A DNA stretch of 64,000 bases from positions 6,390,924 to 6,454,923 of the forward strand of contig CM041198.1 in the NCBI GenBank assembly GCA_023078555.1. Direction: 5' to 3'. This DNA is from Ulva prolifera (taxonomy: Eukaryota > Chlorophyta > Ulvophyceae > Ulvales > Ulvaceae). Position 1 is the stretch's first letter. Each line of letters begins with the position of its first letter. This document shows, one piece after another, positions 1 through 13,271 of the stretch. The position numbers and the translations under genes are program-made. The notes below the pieces were generated by a model. The model saw only the letters and a list, made by a program, of their open reading frames with translations. It did not search any database and was not told the origin of the DNA.

Positions 1-854
1 GCTTAGGATGATGGTGCGAGCTCTCCGCAGAGCTCTGCACGCGGTGTTGCACATGCACGCATTGTGAGTATGTACGTGCAAAGCATGATTAGTCATGAGA
101 TCTGTACGGGGCAGCCTTGGTTCTTGTGCAGAGTTCATACCATCTGTAATATCCACAGCATCTATGCCATGTGCAGTTTCACAACATTGTGCCTGTCAGA
201 TGAGGGACTGCATGTAGAGCACTCCTGAGGGGCCACCTAGTTTCAAGCCCAAGTCGAAAGAGTGTAAAATTTCAGCTAAGTGTTGGGTCATCGGGCCAGA
301 TCACATAGAACGTTTCCGAATATCCAGCTCTACTTTTGGGGCTTCATCCCTGAAAATGCGGCAAAGCGACCCAACATTGCTGCAGGATGATGTTCAGGCC
401 GCCCGTGTTGTGGCAAGGTGAGCCAGCAAATTGAATATCTGTGTCTAAGCTCAGCTTCTTGTACTCCGCTGCCTGCCGTGACAACTCCCGAAAAGATCAC
501 TTAGCGTGGAAATCACAATAATGTCTTCAACTTTCCGAAGTGGGCCTTAACTAAACCGTATGCATGCTGGGCCGACTTTCATTGAAACTGCCATCGTACC
601 ATATGGTACGATATGTATCTTTGTGCGGTGTATGTAATCCAGTCAGTATACGGAAAAGCCGTATCACAAAGAGAGGACATTGCCAGTTCCGAAATAAAGG
701 GACCACACACCGCTGGGGCATAGCACCTGAAAATCCCACAATCACATGTGCTGTGTTGGTGAGCATTCTCTAGAGCTCGAGCTGCTCCCTATGTTCGCCA
801 AGCCGCCCAACTTGGATTTGAAGTAGCTGCCTCCTTCCAACAACGTCACAGCAA
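1..854. other. No gene recognised
   Basis: Only short open frames on both strands are present, none with a recognisable motif or convincing splice structure. The stretch has mixed composition and no obvious tandem repeat. Confidence 0.5.
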
Positions 855-1590
855 GCACGTCGACGTCGATGGCCCATCGGCGGGTATCACGTCCGATGGA
901 GGCTTGATGCCGCGCATATGCATGTTCGTGCTGCCGATAGCCGATGTAACACGACACGTGCATTGTGTATACAACTTATCTGTTCATGCCGTCAGGATTC
1001 TGATGGTGTTTGTGGTTTCCATTCGAGCGGGCCGCAGCTCTCAGCGCGCCCAGCAACGGCAGCCTCGGACGTGCCTCTATAGAAATTTCGCCAAGGCTCG
1101 AAACGCTCGATGCGCACGTCATGAAACTCCAGCACTTACATCACTCTGTTGTATCGATGATCTGAGTTCGTGACCCTGGAGTACTTGTTTACAACTCCAG
1201 CTACAGCAGCTACAGCGGCAACAGCAGAGCGTACAGTACGCTGCGTACCGCTCCCGTATCCAGAGTCCATCAGCTTCCCAAATCGAGATCCGACCCCAAG
1301 ACCCGCACCGAATCGTTTGACTTTGCGGGCAGCGCTCGGAAGTTGAGCACTCGTGCTGCGCCATCGCACTCGGGAGCGGCAGCTGCACTGAACCACCGTG
1401 CAGCTCGTGGATTTGAGCGTATCCCCATAACTATGGTGCGGCTAACAACTTTTTCAACTAACAATGAACTCTCAGAGAGTAACTCTCAGGGACTCACGAA
1501 GTGCTTCTGCCGCTGGCGGCAACTGAAGGTACCTGCACGCCCACGTTGCCAAGCAGCCTTGCGCCAGGCATCAGGTCATTCTGATCCACA
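855..1590. repeat. Diverged dispersed repeat, copy 1 (about 0.7 kb)
   Basis: This stretch aligns in the same order with 39640-40350. Shared blocks include CTGCCGATAGCCGATGT (about 937), GTTTACA followed by a CCAGCT block (about 1190), CTGAACCACCGTG (about 1390), GAAGTGCTTC (about 1499) and GCGCCAGGCATCA (about 1561). A short third piece lies at 51640-51740. No intact open frame spans it, and no terminal repeats were found. It is probably an old transposon or decayed gene fragment; the family is not recognised. Confidence 0.55.
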
Positions 1591-1598
1591 TTCCGGTA

Positions 1599-1626
1599 TT
1601 TGTCTTCTCCCGTCACTCTTTTGTAA
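1599..1626 (+). repeat. LINE-tail micro-fragment, diverged
   Basis: Carries the tail core TTTGTCTTCTCCCGTCACTC followed by TTTTGTAA, with one base missing compared with the 3' end of the LINE at 19602-23377. No clear direct repeat flanks it. Only about 28 bases are preserved. Confidence 0.55.
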
Positions 1627-2202
1627 GAATCCATGACAAAAAAAACAAAACAAACACAGAAGAAGCGGCTTCTCTGATACCTCAGGAAGCCTGCGTACGG
1701 GAGAATATGTTGGCCAAGTCTTCAGGGCAAAGTGTGCGGTAGCGGTGCCTATCACTTCACGTGTATGGAAGTGCCGATAGATCATCATTGGATCACTGCG
1801 CCTCTCGTCGTCGATCATCTAGCGCAGCTGCGCACGTCATCTGTGCGCGCTTGGCAGCTCAAGTGCGTTACTGCAGCTTCGGACATCGCTTCGACGACAA
1901 AGCCATGCCAAACGTCAAAAACCATCTACTCTTCGGTATTTTGATGTTGGAGCGCTGACTCAAGCCTGCGCATCCCCATGAGGGCTATCTGCACGTCTCC
2001 AGCCCGAGCTGTACTACAGCATATAGTATACAGCCGCTCGCGCCAGCGTGTCCGCATCGCCTATATATGGTAAGTACCGAATCGCTCTAGCTCCCTGGTC
2101 AAGTCACACGACACCGATCCGTTTAGTCTCGAAGCAGCCTGAATGGGGCTGCTTGTGCTATGTCCGCAGCACTCACACTCTTCAATGCCAACGCAGCGCT
2201 GC

Positions 2203-2240
2203 CATGGCCAGTTACAAAAGAGTGAACGGGAGAAGACAAA
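2203..2240 (-). repeat. LINE-tail micro-insertion with 9-bp direct repeats
   Basis: A 38-bp insert carries the reverse complement of the LINE 3' end (GTTACAAAAGAGTGAACGGG). It lies exactly between two copies of CAGCGCTGC at 2194-2202 and 2241-2249, read here as a target-site duplication. The LINE sequence is cut off inside the GTTTGT block, so it is an extreme 5' truncation. A few extra bases (CATGGCCA) lie on the 3' side. Confidence 0.75.
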
Positions 2241-2450
2241 CAGCGCTGCTAGCGTTCGCGATCGGAGGCTGAGAGTGGCGCCACTGGAGCAGCAGGATGC
2301 TGCGGCTGCGCTGGCAAGCCGCACCTCATTCTGGATCCAGCATATCGATTTGCGCTTGTCCCAGATTCGGTTGCGAACGGATGTTGACTCCTGAGCGGCA
2401 TACTGGTGCCCCAAGCGAATGCACAACTGCCGCGGGACCTGTATACCAAT

Positions 2451-2474
2451 TTTTCTCCCGTTCACACTTTTGAA
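2451..2474 (+). repeat. LINE-tail micro-fragment, degenerate
   Basis: TTTTCTCCCGTTCACACTTT followed by TGAA matches the last 24 or so bases of the LINE tail with a few changes. No flanking direct repeat was recognised. Confidence 0.45.
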
Positions 2475-2570
2475 ACTTGCATTTGTGCACACGTTCGGGT
2501 CTCGTGCGGTATGGGCAGGCCTGGAGGCTGGGCAGGCCTGGAGGCAGGATCGGACTGATATCATATGTGT

Positions 2571-2683
2571 GCGTGCGGTTGTTGTGTGATCGTGTGTCTG
2601 TGTGTGTATGTGTTGCTGTTGATTCGGATCATCATGATGAGGTTCGGCTTTGGTGTTTGTCTTCTCTCGTTCACTCTTATGTA
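2571..2683 (+). repeat. LINE 3' UTR fragment, about 110 bp, diverged
   Basis: Matches 23275-23375 of the LINE over its whole length: the GTGCGGTTGT start, a GT-rich stretch, TTGATTCGGAT, then a diverged core ending in CGTTCACTCTTATGTAG. It is the longest tail copy outside the full element. It shows that the copied unit is the LINE 3' UTR, not just a 45-bp motif. Flanking repeats are not evident. Confidence 0.65.
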
Positions 2684-2750
2684 GAACATTTTCAGTCGCG
2701 CCATGACGATGCCATGCTCAATAATTCTGCGGGCCGCTGCATGTCCCAGT

Positions 2751-3019
2751 CTGTGGCAATATGAGCTCTGTTAGCTGCTATGATCACTAGTCATACAGTA
2801 CAGACTCCTGTCAATTGCCAGTCAAAGAACTTACAGAATAACTATGCCGTGTGTCTCACCTGTGGCAATATGAGCTCTGTTAGCTGCTATGATCACTAGT
2901 CATACAGTACAGACTCCTGCACCACGTATCACGCTCAGCACACTGATCTCTGCTATTGTCAGACGATAGACACACACAAACAGCAAAGCATTCTCACCTG
3001 TCAATTGCCAGTCAAAGAT
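2751..3019. repeat. Local duplication with a 78-bp insertion
   Basis: A 60-base block at 2751-2810 is repeated at 2860-2919. The block that follows it (TCAATTGCCAGTCAAAGA) occurs directly after the first copy, but only at 3001-3018 after the second. So one tandem duplicate carries about 78 extra bases (2920-2997) between its two parts. The extra bases are bordered by CCTG on both sides. Confidence 0.8.
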
Positions 3020-3971
3020 GACCTGGAATTGACAGCTACGTCCTATATTCTGTGCACTGGACAGCCGACCTACGGTCTGCCCGCAGACTCACAGCCAAAT
3101 GCATGTGATCTGCTGCACTCGCGTTATCACAGCTACGACACGCTTGCACCAGGGGAGCTCTGATTCCCACACAGTCCCAACTGAAAGTGGGAGCTGACAT
3201 GTGAACGGGCCAGACACGACTTGAACGTGTGCGGCGCTGCAGCTCATTAAATATGCACCAGCTGGCGTGGGGCCTAGGGCCTGGACCTCCAGCATGCATT
3301 GCCTCCAAGAAACAGGTGGCAGCTGCAGCATGTTGTGTGCTGAGAACCAAAGAGGAAGTGGGGTCGTGTCATGACATAGGCACATCAAGTGTTACGGTGT
3401 GCATGCACCACTTACTTGAGTGTAGCTACACATCTGTTTGCTACTAGCATAGTATAGGTGTGCTGGTATGTGTTGCGCGCTGGAGGTTGCTCGCGTGGGT
3501 CTGTCTGTGCCCTGCGGTACTGCATGTTTACCTGGAGTTGTCCTTGCAACGAAGTCTGCAGCTGCATGGTGGGGAGGGTACCATGCTGTTTTATGCTCAG
3601 ACAGAGAGACAGGTAGCAATGCAGGGCACAAACACACCCACACAGCCACCGGCACGCAACACAAGCTAGCACACCTGGTCTGCTGTACACACCAGCACGC
3701 ACCCCCGCCAACAGCAACACAATTGCGAACACGGGCGCCGACCCATTTGCAACCACCCACTCGCACCCTTGCCCCACGGCTCGGCGCCATCGCCCCTGAG
3801 GTACACACAGCCCACGCAGCATGCTGCGCAGAGCCACCCACAGCAACCACAGGGAGGCCCCAGCCTCCTCCAGCAAAGCCCCGGCCCCCCAACCCTGATG
3901 CCAGTGGGCGTACATCCTTTTGCGCATGGGGTGTCCACCGGGGCGGCTGATATCTGCACAATATTGTGCAG
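3020..3971. other. No gene recognised; CA-rich upstream region of gene A
   Basis: The stretch becomes rich in CACAC and CCACC runs towards 3600-3900. The first exon of gene A, carrying the start codon, should lie in or before this stretch but could not be placed. Confidence 0.4.
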
Positions 3972-6842
3972 AATACGCTCCAGAGCGCATGCGTACTGGC
4001 CGTGCTGTTCCTGCCCGCTGCGTATGCTGTGGCCCAGGGGACACCGGCCGTAGGCGCACGCTTGGGTAGGGGCCCGGCACCAACGTCCGAGGCTATGATG
4101 CACGGCGGCCGAATCCACTTGCACAGCAATCCAACAGGTGATCGCGATCGGCGCCAGCTGAAGATGAAAATGTCAGCTGATTCACAGCCACAGCTTGGCC
4201 TCGATAGCGAGGCTGACTCAAGCGAGGTTGACTCAAGCGAGGTTGACTCGGACACGCTTCTCCACGAGTTCAATGGCCTAGAGCAGGTCCCGACGGTGGC
4301 CAGATCCAGCCATGTGATGCATAACAATGACGATGCTGGCATGCTAGCACTTGAGGTGACTGCTGACGCACACATGCGGCAACCTCGGGTTGATGATGTC
4401 GATGCTTCGGAGGATCCATACGCCGGGCTGGACTACGATTCTATAGTGTTTGGAGCCGCGGCCGGTGACTTGAGGAAAGGCGACATAGACGATCACATGG
4501 CTTGGGAGGGCAGGAAGCCACGGGCACTACAACACCGCCGAGGGCCGCATGGCAAGAGGTCTGCTGCCCCACCCCATCTCCGAGTCCACTGCACAGCGCG
4601 AGGAACCGTTACGATAAGCACAATGCATGCATGTGAGAGTTTAAAACTACTGTCCAATGGGTCCAATGGGTTGAGGACGGATTAAAAGCTACCCCCTCCG
4701 TTTCAGGAGGTCGTGGGTTCGATTCTGCGTGCGCTTTGGGAAATCGAAACGGCCGTACGTGACCACCTCGCTTAGCACAGGAGGAGGCCCTGTGAGTTGC
4801 GTACGGTCGTCTGAGGGGGGTTTCCAGGTGGTTTACCCCTTCGGCATATGTGGTCCCGTTCATTCGGAGTTGTCAATGTCCAATAGGATACGGCTCAGTA
4901 AATTTAGATTTACTTTACTTTACTTACTGTCATATCTTCATCGCACTGCGTCCCATTTACAGTGCTGCCGTGTGTGCGCTTTTGCACACATATATATATC
5001 CTATATGTAGGATGTTGTGGCATGCGGGTTCGCATGCGTGCCACGGTCTGGAAATCGTCTGCCTGCATGCATGCCTCATGGTTGTGAGTATGGCTGTATA
5101 CTAGTGTACGTATAATGAACGCCGAACGCTTTCAAAATACTATCGCGAGATAATCCAATATTCGCATGTCACAGCTGATTAGCCGAACCCATGCACAACT
5201 TCACTGCAGTTGCACAATCCTCAGTGCGACATCGCCCACAGGCATGTCTCAACAAGAGGGGTGAGAGGGCTTGCGGGGGCCCAGGCACACCTTCCGAAGA
5301 CGGTGCGGAGCATATTTCATCTCGCATAGCGGCCATGCATAGGCATATACCTGTACGTGTTGGATTGTATGTGTTGGATCCGGGCCGCTGCTTGTGGCTC
5401 GTCCCGGCAAGACCGATCCCAATCACACTGCCATCAAAACCTATATCAGCTGAAGCCGCAGGTTCTCATGTGTGCTGAGCCTGTGGAACGCGCCTCCACG
5501 CTAAGGTCTCTACAGTGAAACGCGCAGGAAATCCAGCATCTGGCCGTCCAACATGTCAGAGCACAGATGGTGGTGCACACCACCAACAGAACGACCTTGT
5601 GACTCCAGGGAGTCCTGCATGATGAGTAACACCCTCTCGCTGCGCAGGTGGCTCTCGCCGTGCCCTCGTTGCCTGTCCAGCCACTGCAAGAGCAGAGGCA
5701 AGATGTACCCCTGCCGCAGGATAGGCGGCAGCGAACTCCCAAATCTGCCGGAAGTCTCGAGCTTTGATGACTGCGTTCCAGGTGCCAACTCCACCTACGT
5801 GTACATATCCTTCACCTATGACGCAGAGCCGGCCTTTATATACTGCGACGCAGTGGAATTGTACGGTGAAGAGGAGCTCGAAGAGTACACCGCCTCTGAC
5901 TATGACGCCCCGCCGCTGTTGTGCGACGGTCCGGGCTGCGTCCAGTCACAGTATGAGTTATATGCGTCCCGACACCTATTCGTCAGTGAGCTGGAGGACA
6001 CGGATTCGCGGTACCGGGCGCCAGGGGCAGATCAGCCGGCGCTGTTCAGGGGAGAGCTAGGTGAGACCTCCTACACAGGAACCGTGAGGCGGGTTGTTAG
6101 CAGCCAGCTAGCTATAGGGTGGTCGCTGCACTCATAAGTGGCTGGTGTGGTCGGCCTTAGCTTGAAGGGCCAGAGCAGCTTCAGGCACGCCATACATGTT
6201 CTGTACAGAAGCATGTGTTGTACTTCAGTTTTTCAGGATTCCATCCCGGGAACTCCTGTTGGTGCGGCTTTACATCTCGAGATGTACAGCCCCGCCGAGA
6301 TGAACGTCGCGACATGCTGCGTGGCCATGGGCGAGCTCGCCGCATGTCGCGACGTGTGGAACTAGACGATCGTGAGGATCACGCTCAGGCAGATCTAGAC
6401 GCGCAGGGCTTAATATTAATGCCACCACCAGCGGCAGCTGCACCCATAAAGGCATGCCTGTTTACTTCCCAGGCACCTTGCTCCCAGTCTGCGTGCAACC
6501 GCGGTGACCGTGGCGACGTCTACACGGGCCATACAGGCGTCACGGCATTTCTAGGATTGACACATTGTGCAATCTGGACAATGTGAGCGACTGAATAGAC
6601 GTGTGTCGCCTAACAGACCGCGTGTAGCGGAATATGCACCTGATCACTCTTCTGAAAGTCGGCAATTGTACACGCGTGCAAGCGCAACGTGCGGCCGCAA
6701 GGGCTTCCGTTGCTGCGGCTCAGATGACGGCGACACCCCGGAGTGCAGTGAGGACAGCGTCTGCGCCGGCGCCGTCTGTGCTGCCTGCGGTCGCCGTGGG
6801 GAGCTGTGCTGCGGCGGAGGCGAATGCGAGGCTACCGCCTCA
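3972..6842 (+). pseudogene. Secreted Cys-rich family gene A, 3'-truncated
   Basis: Three exons are recognisable by comparison with genes B (42.4 kb) and C (54.6 kb): 3972-4558, 5648-6060 and 6628 to about 6842. Exon 3972-4558 encodes the hydrophobic core and end of a signal peptide (CVLAVLFLPAAYAVA), an acidic Asp/Ser-rich stretch, and the family motif HRRGPHGKR at the donor. The next exon carries CPRC-X4-HC and a D(S/T)RYR block. The third starts the Cys modules (CGRKGFRCC, GELCCGGGEC). Splice phases match B and C exactly. Homology stops at about 6842, where B and C continue for three further Cys-rich segments. There the sequence turns into the 193-bp repeat region, so the 3' half is lost. 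A 5' exon with the start codon is unidentified, because all paralogs show an acceptor AG at this point. Function unknown; probably an extracellular or wall protein. Confidence 0.7.
4640..4930 (+). mobile_element. tRNA-derived SINE in intron 1 of gene A
   Basis: A tRNA-like head has an anticodon-type stem (CCTCC/GGAGG, about 4692-4707) and a perfect B-box GTGGGTTCGATTC (about 4710-4722). A GC-rich unrelated body follows, then the end GGCTCAGTAAATTTAGATT and repeats of TTTAC (about 4909-4926). This head-body-short-repeat-tail layout is typical of SINEs, whose tail is borrowed from a partner LINE. The 5' boundary is approximate. A degraded copy of the same end lies near 42952, and a bare (TTTAC)n tail near 47850. 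Confidence 0.65.
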
Positions 6843-7059
6843 CTAGGGAAAGGGGGGGGTTGGGGGACGGGCACATCCATCATGGATGCACAGGTTCCAC
6901 GCAGGTTTACGCAAATCCACGCAGGAGGCCAGCGCCCCACAGGGTCACCCCGGATCGGTTTGGAACCCATGCTGGACTGCTTCACATCGTGCCTTGGAAT
7001 ACTACTGGACCACGTTGGCGTGGCGGCTCTCTCATGCCAACATGGCCCAAATGTAGCCA
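6843..7059. other. Junction between truncated gene A and tandem repeat
   Basis: A short G-rich run (AAAGGGGGGG, about 6848) and sequence of the same style as the 193-bp repeat replace the missing 3' part of gene A. No coding capacity is recognised. Confidence 0.4.
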
Positions 7060-7885
7060 TGGCGGACTACATTGTCACCAAGGTGGCGCTGTGTCTAGGC
7101 CATTGTGCATGCGACATGTGATTGGAACCATGATGGGCTGTTGGAACCTCCACTATGGTGAGGGTGACTTGTGCAATGGTGTGCATTACCTCAAACATCC
7201 ACAGTGGTGAGTGGCTCTGACCATTGTGGCACTGAATTGAGGCCGGGCCACGCCATGGGGTGCATCTCTCACCATCATGGCAGCACTAGTGGCCACTGTG
7301 CGTACACCATGTAATTGTAACCATTACGGGTATTTGGAAACGTTACTGTGGTGACGATGTCACGTGCTATGGTGCACGTTACCTCAAACATCCACGGTGG
7401 TGCACATCTCTGACCGTTGTGGGACTGCATTAAGCCCAAGGCAGGGCATGGGGTGCAGCTCTCACCGTCGTGGCAGCACCAGCGGCCACTGTGCACACAA
7501 CGAGGAAATGGAATCATGATGGGTAGTTGGAACCTCCACTATGGTGAAGGTGACTACTGCAGTGGTGTGCATTACCTCAAACAGCCATAGTGGTGAGTGG
7601 CTCCGGCCATCATGGCACCGCATTGATGCCAGGCCACGGCATGGGGTGCAGCTCTCACCATTGTGGCAGCACGAGTGGCCACTATGCACACAACAAGGAA
7701 ATGGAATCATGATGGGCTGTTGGAACCTCCACTATGGTGAGGGTGACTTGTGCAATGGTGTGTGTTACCTCAAACAGCCACGGTGGTGAGCAGCTCTGGC
7801 CATCTTGGCACAGCATTGAGGCTACGCCACGGCATGGGGTGCAGCTCTCACCCTCGTGGCATCCCCAGTGGGAAGACACGATGGT
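7060..7885. repeat. 193-bp tandem repeat, about 4.3 copies
   Basis: The landmark ATGATGGG (one copy ATTACGGG) recurs at 7130, 7323, 7516 and 7709, giving a period of 193 bp each time. Each unit contains CCTCCACTATGGTGA, ATTACCTCAAACA and GCATGGGGTGCAGC, and many words of the form CCAT-N-N-TGG. The second copy is the most diverged. The open frames predicted inside it repeat with the array and are not genes. Confidence 0.9.
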
Positions 7886-10055
7886 GAGCAGCTGTCACGA
7901 GCATGTCACCTTTCGGCCCGTGGCACATTATGAGGAGCTGATCTGCCCATCCGCAGGGCCTGGTCGGCCATTGTGGAGGTGGTACATGTGAAATTACCGC
8001 TTGTTGAACAAGGAGGGCCGCGATGTATGATGTACCTACCGTGCTATACATAGTGTGATGACTGGGGTACTGTGTGGTGTTACATCACTCGGAAAACCAT
8101 AATATATGGCTTGATGTGGCCTTAGCATGGAACAATCGTCTGAAGCTTGAGTCGAGGTGGATCGCATGTGTGACCCTGCACTAGGAAGGATGTATGCTTT
8201 GCACCAGAGCTCTCACAGGTTTCGGGCGGTCACCAACACAAATAGCTTTAGGCAATATGGATCAGTGCGTGTCAATGACGAGACAGCCCCGTCGATGGCA
8301 CATAATGCAGGAAAGGCAGTTTTGACGGGACTGCCGGTCCTATCCAATGACCTCATGCCACCCGGCCCAAGCAGCAGTGCGCCCTCACAGTGGCACCAAG
8401 GCAAAATAAATGTGTGAACGTAGCACACAGAAAAGGCTATGCTGATGTGAACCTCACAAGACTCAAGATCCTGTGGCTGCAAAGGACACGGTCTTGAGAG
8501 GCACACACATATTCTCGTGCTACACCGGTATGTGATGGTGTACACATCATGGGGGTGTGTGTGAGAGTGATTATGGCAGGCATAGTGTCAAAAGGAGAGC
8601 AATCTGTTTCTGACAAACCTACCCACGATGTTTGTTCCCAACCCGGCAGCAACACATACTCACACACACAGGCACCGCCACATTTTCATAGTCAACTACA
8701 GAATAGTGAACATGACCAGACAAGCATTACACAAAAACACAAAAGCAAGCACAACAACATTACGAAGGCTGCATGAGTAGGTGACCAATGATGCGATCGC
8801 CACACCTGCGTAGTTCTTGCTGTCGAGAAAAGGCTTAGATGCAGATCGGCATACTCCACTACATCGAGCACGGGTACAGCTTCAGCGCCGTCGCAAGGAC
8901 GACTCCACCAAATGCGTTATAATACATGCAAACCTGCAAAACGCACCGCATTTGTCAATGCACAGCAAGGCTATTGACGTGTCACAGAATGATTCAATCA
9001 ATAGTCCACCGCGCGAATGTGCTATCTCAGATATCAACGTGCAGCGCAATTGTCCTGGGCAGGCGAAATGTCCCGGAACAGCGGTACACTACAGACGTGC
9101 TATACCTGCCACACGTACACGCACGTCCTGTTATCTGATCGCCTGTGCATACTAGGCAGTACGATGAGGTGTGCCATGCCGTGTCCAGCACCTTGTCGCG
9201 CCTGCTCGAGCTCGTGCAAAAAGTACTCGCCATCGGCGTGCACGCCGGAGGAATGCATTCACAATTTTCACAACTCTGCATGGCTGCACACCAGACACAT
9301 GGCGAAGCCTGTCACGGCTCCCCACGTGGGTCTCTGAAGGGGCTAAATACTCGCTCGCCGCGTCGTGCAATTCAAAAATGGTGGGCGTGCGTGCGTGCGA
9401 CATCGACATCCAATGTAAACCACCCACCGCAATCAAATGAGCATCCGATCTGTTTTTATACGCTCAGTCTTCCGCAGTAATGCTGCAGAAACTTGTACGT
9501 CGCATATGTGTAATGGAACCTACAGATGCTGTAAGGCGCGGCAAGCACAGACCTACGCGGCCACGGCCAGCTCCAGCTCGTCGTTCGCCAGTGGCGCCGC
9601 AGCTGTTCTCCGTCGTGCTGTCGCGCTGCGCACACGGCCGGCGCCGAGCACAGCTGCAAAGGCAGCTGCCAGTGCGCGTGCACCCATGTAGCCTCGCAAC
9701 CATGACAGGTCAACGACTTGTTTCGTCTCACTGCCGCAGGAAGCTACAGACATTGGGCAACACAGGTGTCTGTCATGCTTGTGCCGTGTGCTGATCCCGA
9801 GCGTGCGGTGGCTTGAGGTGCAGTGACGGAGGCGCCACAGTCAGATTGAATCAGGCCGCTGCATTCGATCGATGTGCACGAATGTACCTTGATGCAACGT
9901 TTGCTCGGTAGTAGTTTGGGGCTGTGCATCCTGGAAACGTGGTGTTCCTCTGTAGGGGCCTGTCTGTATGCCAGGTGGGTCCATAGTGTGTACAAGCATG
10001 CACAAGTTGTGCTGCTCAATGAACTAGCCTTGCCTCCTCTCTGACAGCTGGGACT
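7886..10055. other. No gene recognised
   Basis: Short open frames only. This interval should contain the 5' end of the CACTA-like element whose transposase begins near 10056. CACTA occurs at several places, but no pair of terminal inverted repeats could be established by eye. Confidence 0.4.
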
Positions 10056-13000
10056 ATGACGCTCACCACAGCCGATTCCGATGCTCAATCGGAGCGGGTG
10101 GGAATGTTTAAAGTTGGCCACGCAGCTGTTGCAGAGTTGGTAGCAAACTGTCAGCTCAACAGCGGGCATGTAGTGTACTGTGTGGCATGTGATACCGGCA
10201 TCACACGGAACAACATCAGAAAGCATCGTGCTAAGCACATCCAGGCCAGCAGCGAGAAGGGTAGCCTTGAGCATGAGCTCAAGTGGAGGACTAGAATTGG
10301 AGGAGACTACGCTGCGTCCGGTGTGCAGACTCCGTGGCATAGTCAAACCAATACAAGGTTTATGTGGACTGCTTGCTACGCGTCGGGTGCCTGTCAGCTG
10401 TACTTACATGCTAGAGGCGCCTAGCACATGCGATGCACGAGTGTGTTTGGTGGGACTGGATTCCCCTCCCAGACTCCCGGGAGAGCCGGGACCTGACTCC
10501 CTCCCCAGGTAGTCCATGCAGGCATGCTCTCCCTTAGGCATCCCATGCATATGCTGCAGATACCCTGCACGCCCAGCTAAACAACATCCAGGAACGAAGT
10601 CGGTCACGCCCGCGGGGCGACAACAATGCGCCGCACAATGATAGTACTTATGTGGACAGGGACCGGGTGTCTGGACACTCCGGTCATGAAGGCTTGCACC
10701 TAGACTCCCGCACGGTCTCTCCACCAGTGTCTATCACACCGTCTGCAGCTGATGCTGGGCCAGCAACAATGCATGCTGATGCAGAACATGCAGACGCAAC
10801 TATGGGGTGTAGCATCCAGAAAGCTGACGGCTGCAGCAACGATCAATCCATGAGTGCATGCAGCTCCACTGAGCTGCGTGATGGCTTTCAAATGGAACCT
10901 GACGATGCCGCAGCAGCATCGGAGGCCGATGCCAGTATATTCGGTACATATGAGTCAATGTCTGAAGGTCTTTCAAGCCTACAGTCGTTACACCTCTCAC
11001 AGTTTGCTGTAGAGCTGCTGACATCAGAGGTTGTGGACTCTACAGGGGCTCCATCTGCACACTTTGACAGCATGCCGACGGACAACCATCATGATGTGGC
11101 GGACATCCCAAAGGAGCTGCTGCCTTCGGAAGGTGACAGTACGGCAGGTGATGTTGCCGAGATGGGCGACCGCATCCGCGGAGCACAGTTGTTATATGGT
11201 GTGCCTTCTGCCGCTGGATATGCCACATTCTGAAGGTACAATCGCTGTGGCCGCCCATGGCCGGCTCTGTGCGCGGTAGTTGCGCGATCCGCCGCCCTTG
11301 ATGCAGATATACAGGATGAAGGGACTGATGAGGATGCTGGGGAGGACGCCGATGACGGACTGCTGCATCCGTCTCTAGCTCCGCTCTGGGAGACAGAATG
11401 CCCAGCGACCTGCTCTGTCACTGTCCTGGAGGTGCGATGGCCACACGTGTGCATGCAAACTGTGTTGATCCTCACATGTCAGCATGCACAGGTGTGCGTG
11501 TGAAGCGCACACGGCACACGGCAGCAGCCACAGTATGGCGGATGGAATTCTTGGCATCTCGGGCGGCATAGTGCAGGTTGTCAGCCGTATTGCGGCTGGT
11601 AAACGAAAGCACCGCATCAGCAACAAGGAGCTCGGGTTCTGGCTCTCCCTCTTAGGAGCCATCTTGCCCCCCGGCCACAGACTGCCCCGAACATTCTACA
11701 TGCTACGAAAGCAGCTCCGGCAACCGCTTCAAGACACGCCTGAACTCGACAGCATACCAGTTCGGCACATGTGCCCGGACAAGGACTGCGACCATATCTA
11801 CCCACACTATCCAGGAACTTCCAGCGACCTGTGCCCAGTGGCAGGCTGCCAACGGGAACGCTTCAGGTACGGTCATGCTGTGCTCGGGCACACAGCTGGG
11901 CACACAGCTGGGTACGCTGTGCAACACTAGATTCTGGAACATGTGCATGCACCGTGACATCACACCGAGACATTCCTTGCTTGCTGCTTCAAGCATTGCA
12001 ACTTGTGCACTCACCATATTGTGCTCTCTACAAATTAAACATATTTTTTTCTCTTACTTGTGTACACACAGAGCCTATTGCCTCGTCAAGTGATCTTTTG
12101 CATTGCACAACATACCAGCTGCTTGTCGATGTGGCACCCGCAATGAATGTATCTGAGAGCAGGAAGCTAAACAACGGGGTGCTGCATCCAAGAAAATGTG
12201 TGCGTTACTTTGGCATCGCAAATCTCATCCGGACAGCCTTCATCTCTGAGGAGTGGGCCCGTTCCTTCAGCGAGTTGGACACCGCTGCCGAGATGGAGAA
12301 TGCTGGCTCGTTCTTTAATTCCGGTGGGATGCGCCACCTTGCAGAGAATTTCATTGCCGGATTCGCCTCATTTACACCCGAGGAGCAGAATCTTGCTCTA
12401 CATCAATTCATTCAGACCGGGCAGACTGCCTCTCCACCCATGCATATGCGTCATGATGATACCGGGGTTGCTGACACTGAGCATGGCAGTGAAACCGCGC
12501 TGGTGTTATTGAAGATGGGCATGGACGGCTTCCAGCCCTGGAAGCGGCGCGTGTACGGAGTCACCCTCCTGGGATTCAGGTGAGCGCATCACAGTGCTTT
12601 TAGGTTGCTTCCATGTGTGGTGCTCCGACGAACGTGTCGGCGTGTGCTCACATTGTATGCATGCATACGCTATCTACCTTGTGCGCGTTCACTGGCCACG
12701 GACATCATCCACCGGGTCTGCGTGTCACACAGAATTCAGAACATGCCCCAAGCCTACTCGACCAAAGCTTTTAACATCTTTGTGCTAGCAATCATCGATG
12801 GCCCATGTGAGGATTCGGTGTATGACTCCTTATTTGAATTAGCATTGAAAGAGCTGAGAGCCATGATGCCGCCACTGGTCGATGGCGCTGGAGGTGCGCT
12901 TACTAATCAGAATGACAGCGGCGGCTGCGGTGGATTGCATCGAGTCTCCACATGGCGATTTGATGACAAAGGTAATGTCATTGGCAAGAAAACGTTGACT

Positions 13001-13229
13001 GTGTACGTATTATTGACGGGGCTCATGGCTGACGGCCCGATGCGAAACAAGATTTTCAAGAACATCCAATGGTCAGGTCTGCGTCCGTGTGACATCTGCA
13101 CGTTGCTCGGGGAGAAAGGGTCATTCAACGCAACCAAGTTTTTTGGGTGCGTGGTCCCCAGTGATCGGACAAGTCGTTGACTAACATGCATGATGATGAT
13201 GATGATGCTGCCGTGTGGCTGCAGTGGTT

Positions 13230-13271
<42 letters not shown>

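Noticed and set aside
3468-3950. Pro/Thr/His-rich open frame upstream of gene A
   Set aside because: CA-rich low-complexity sequence holds the frame open; no paralog has a matching exon.
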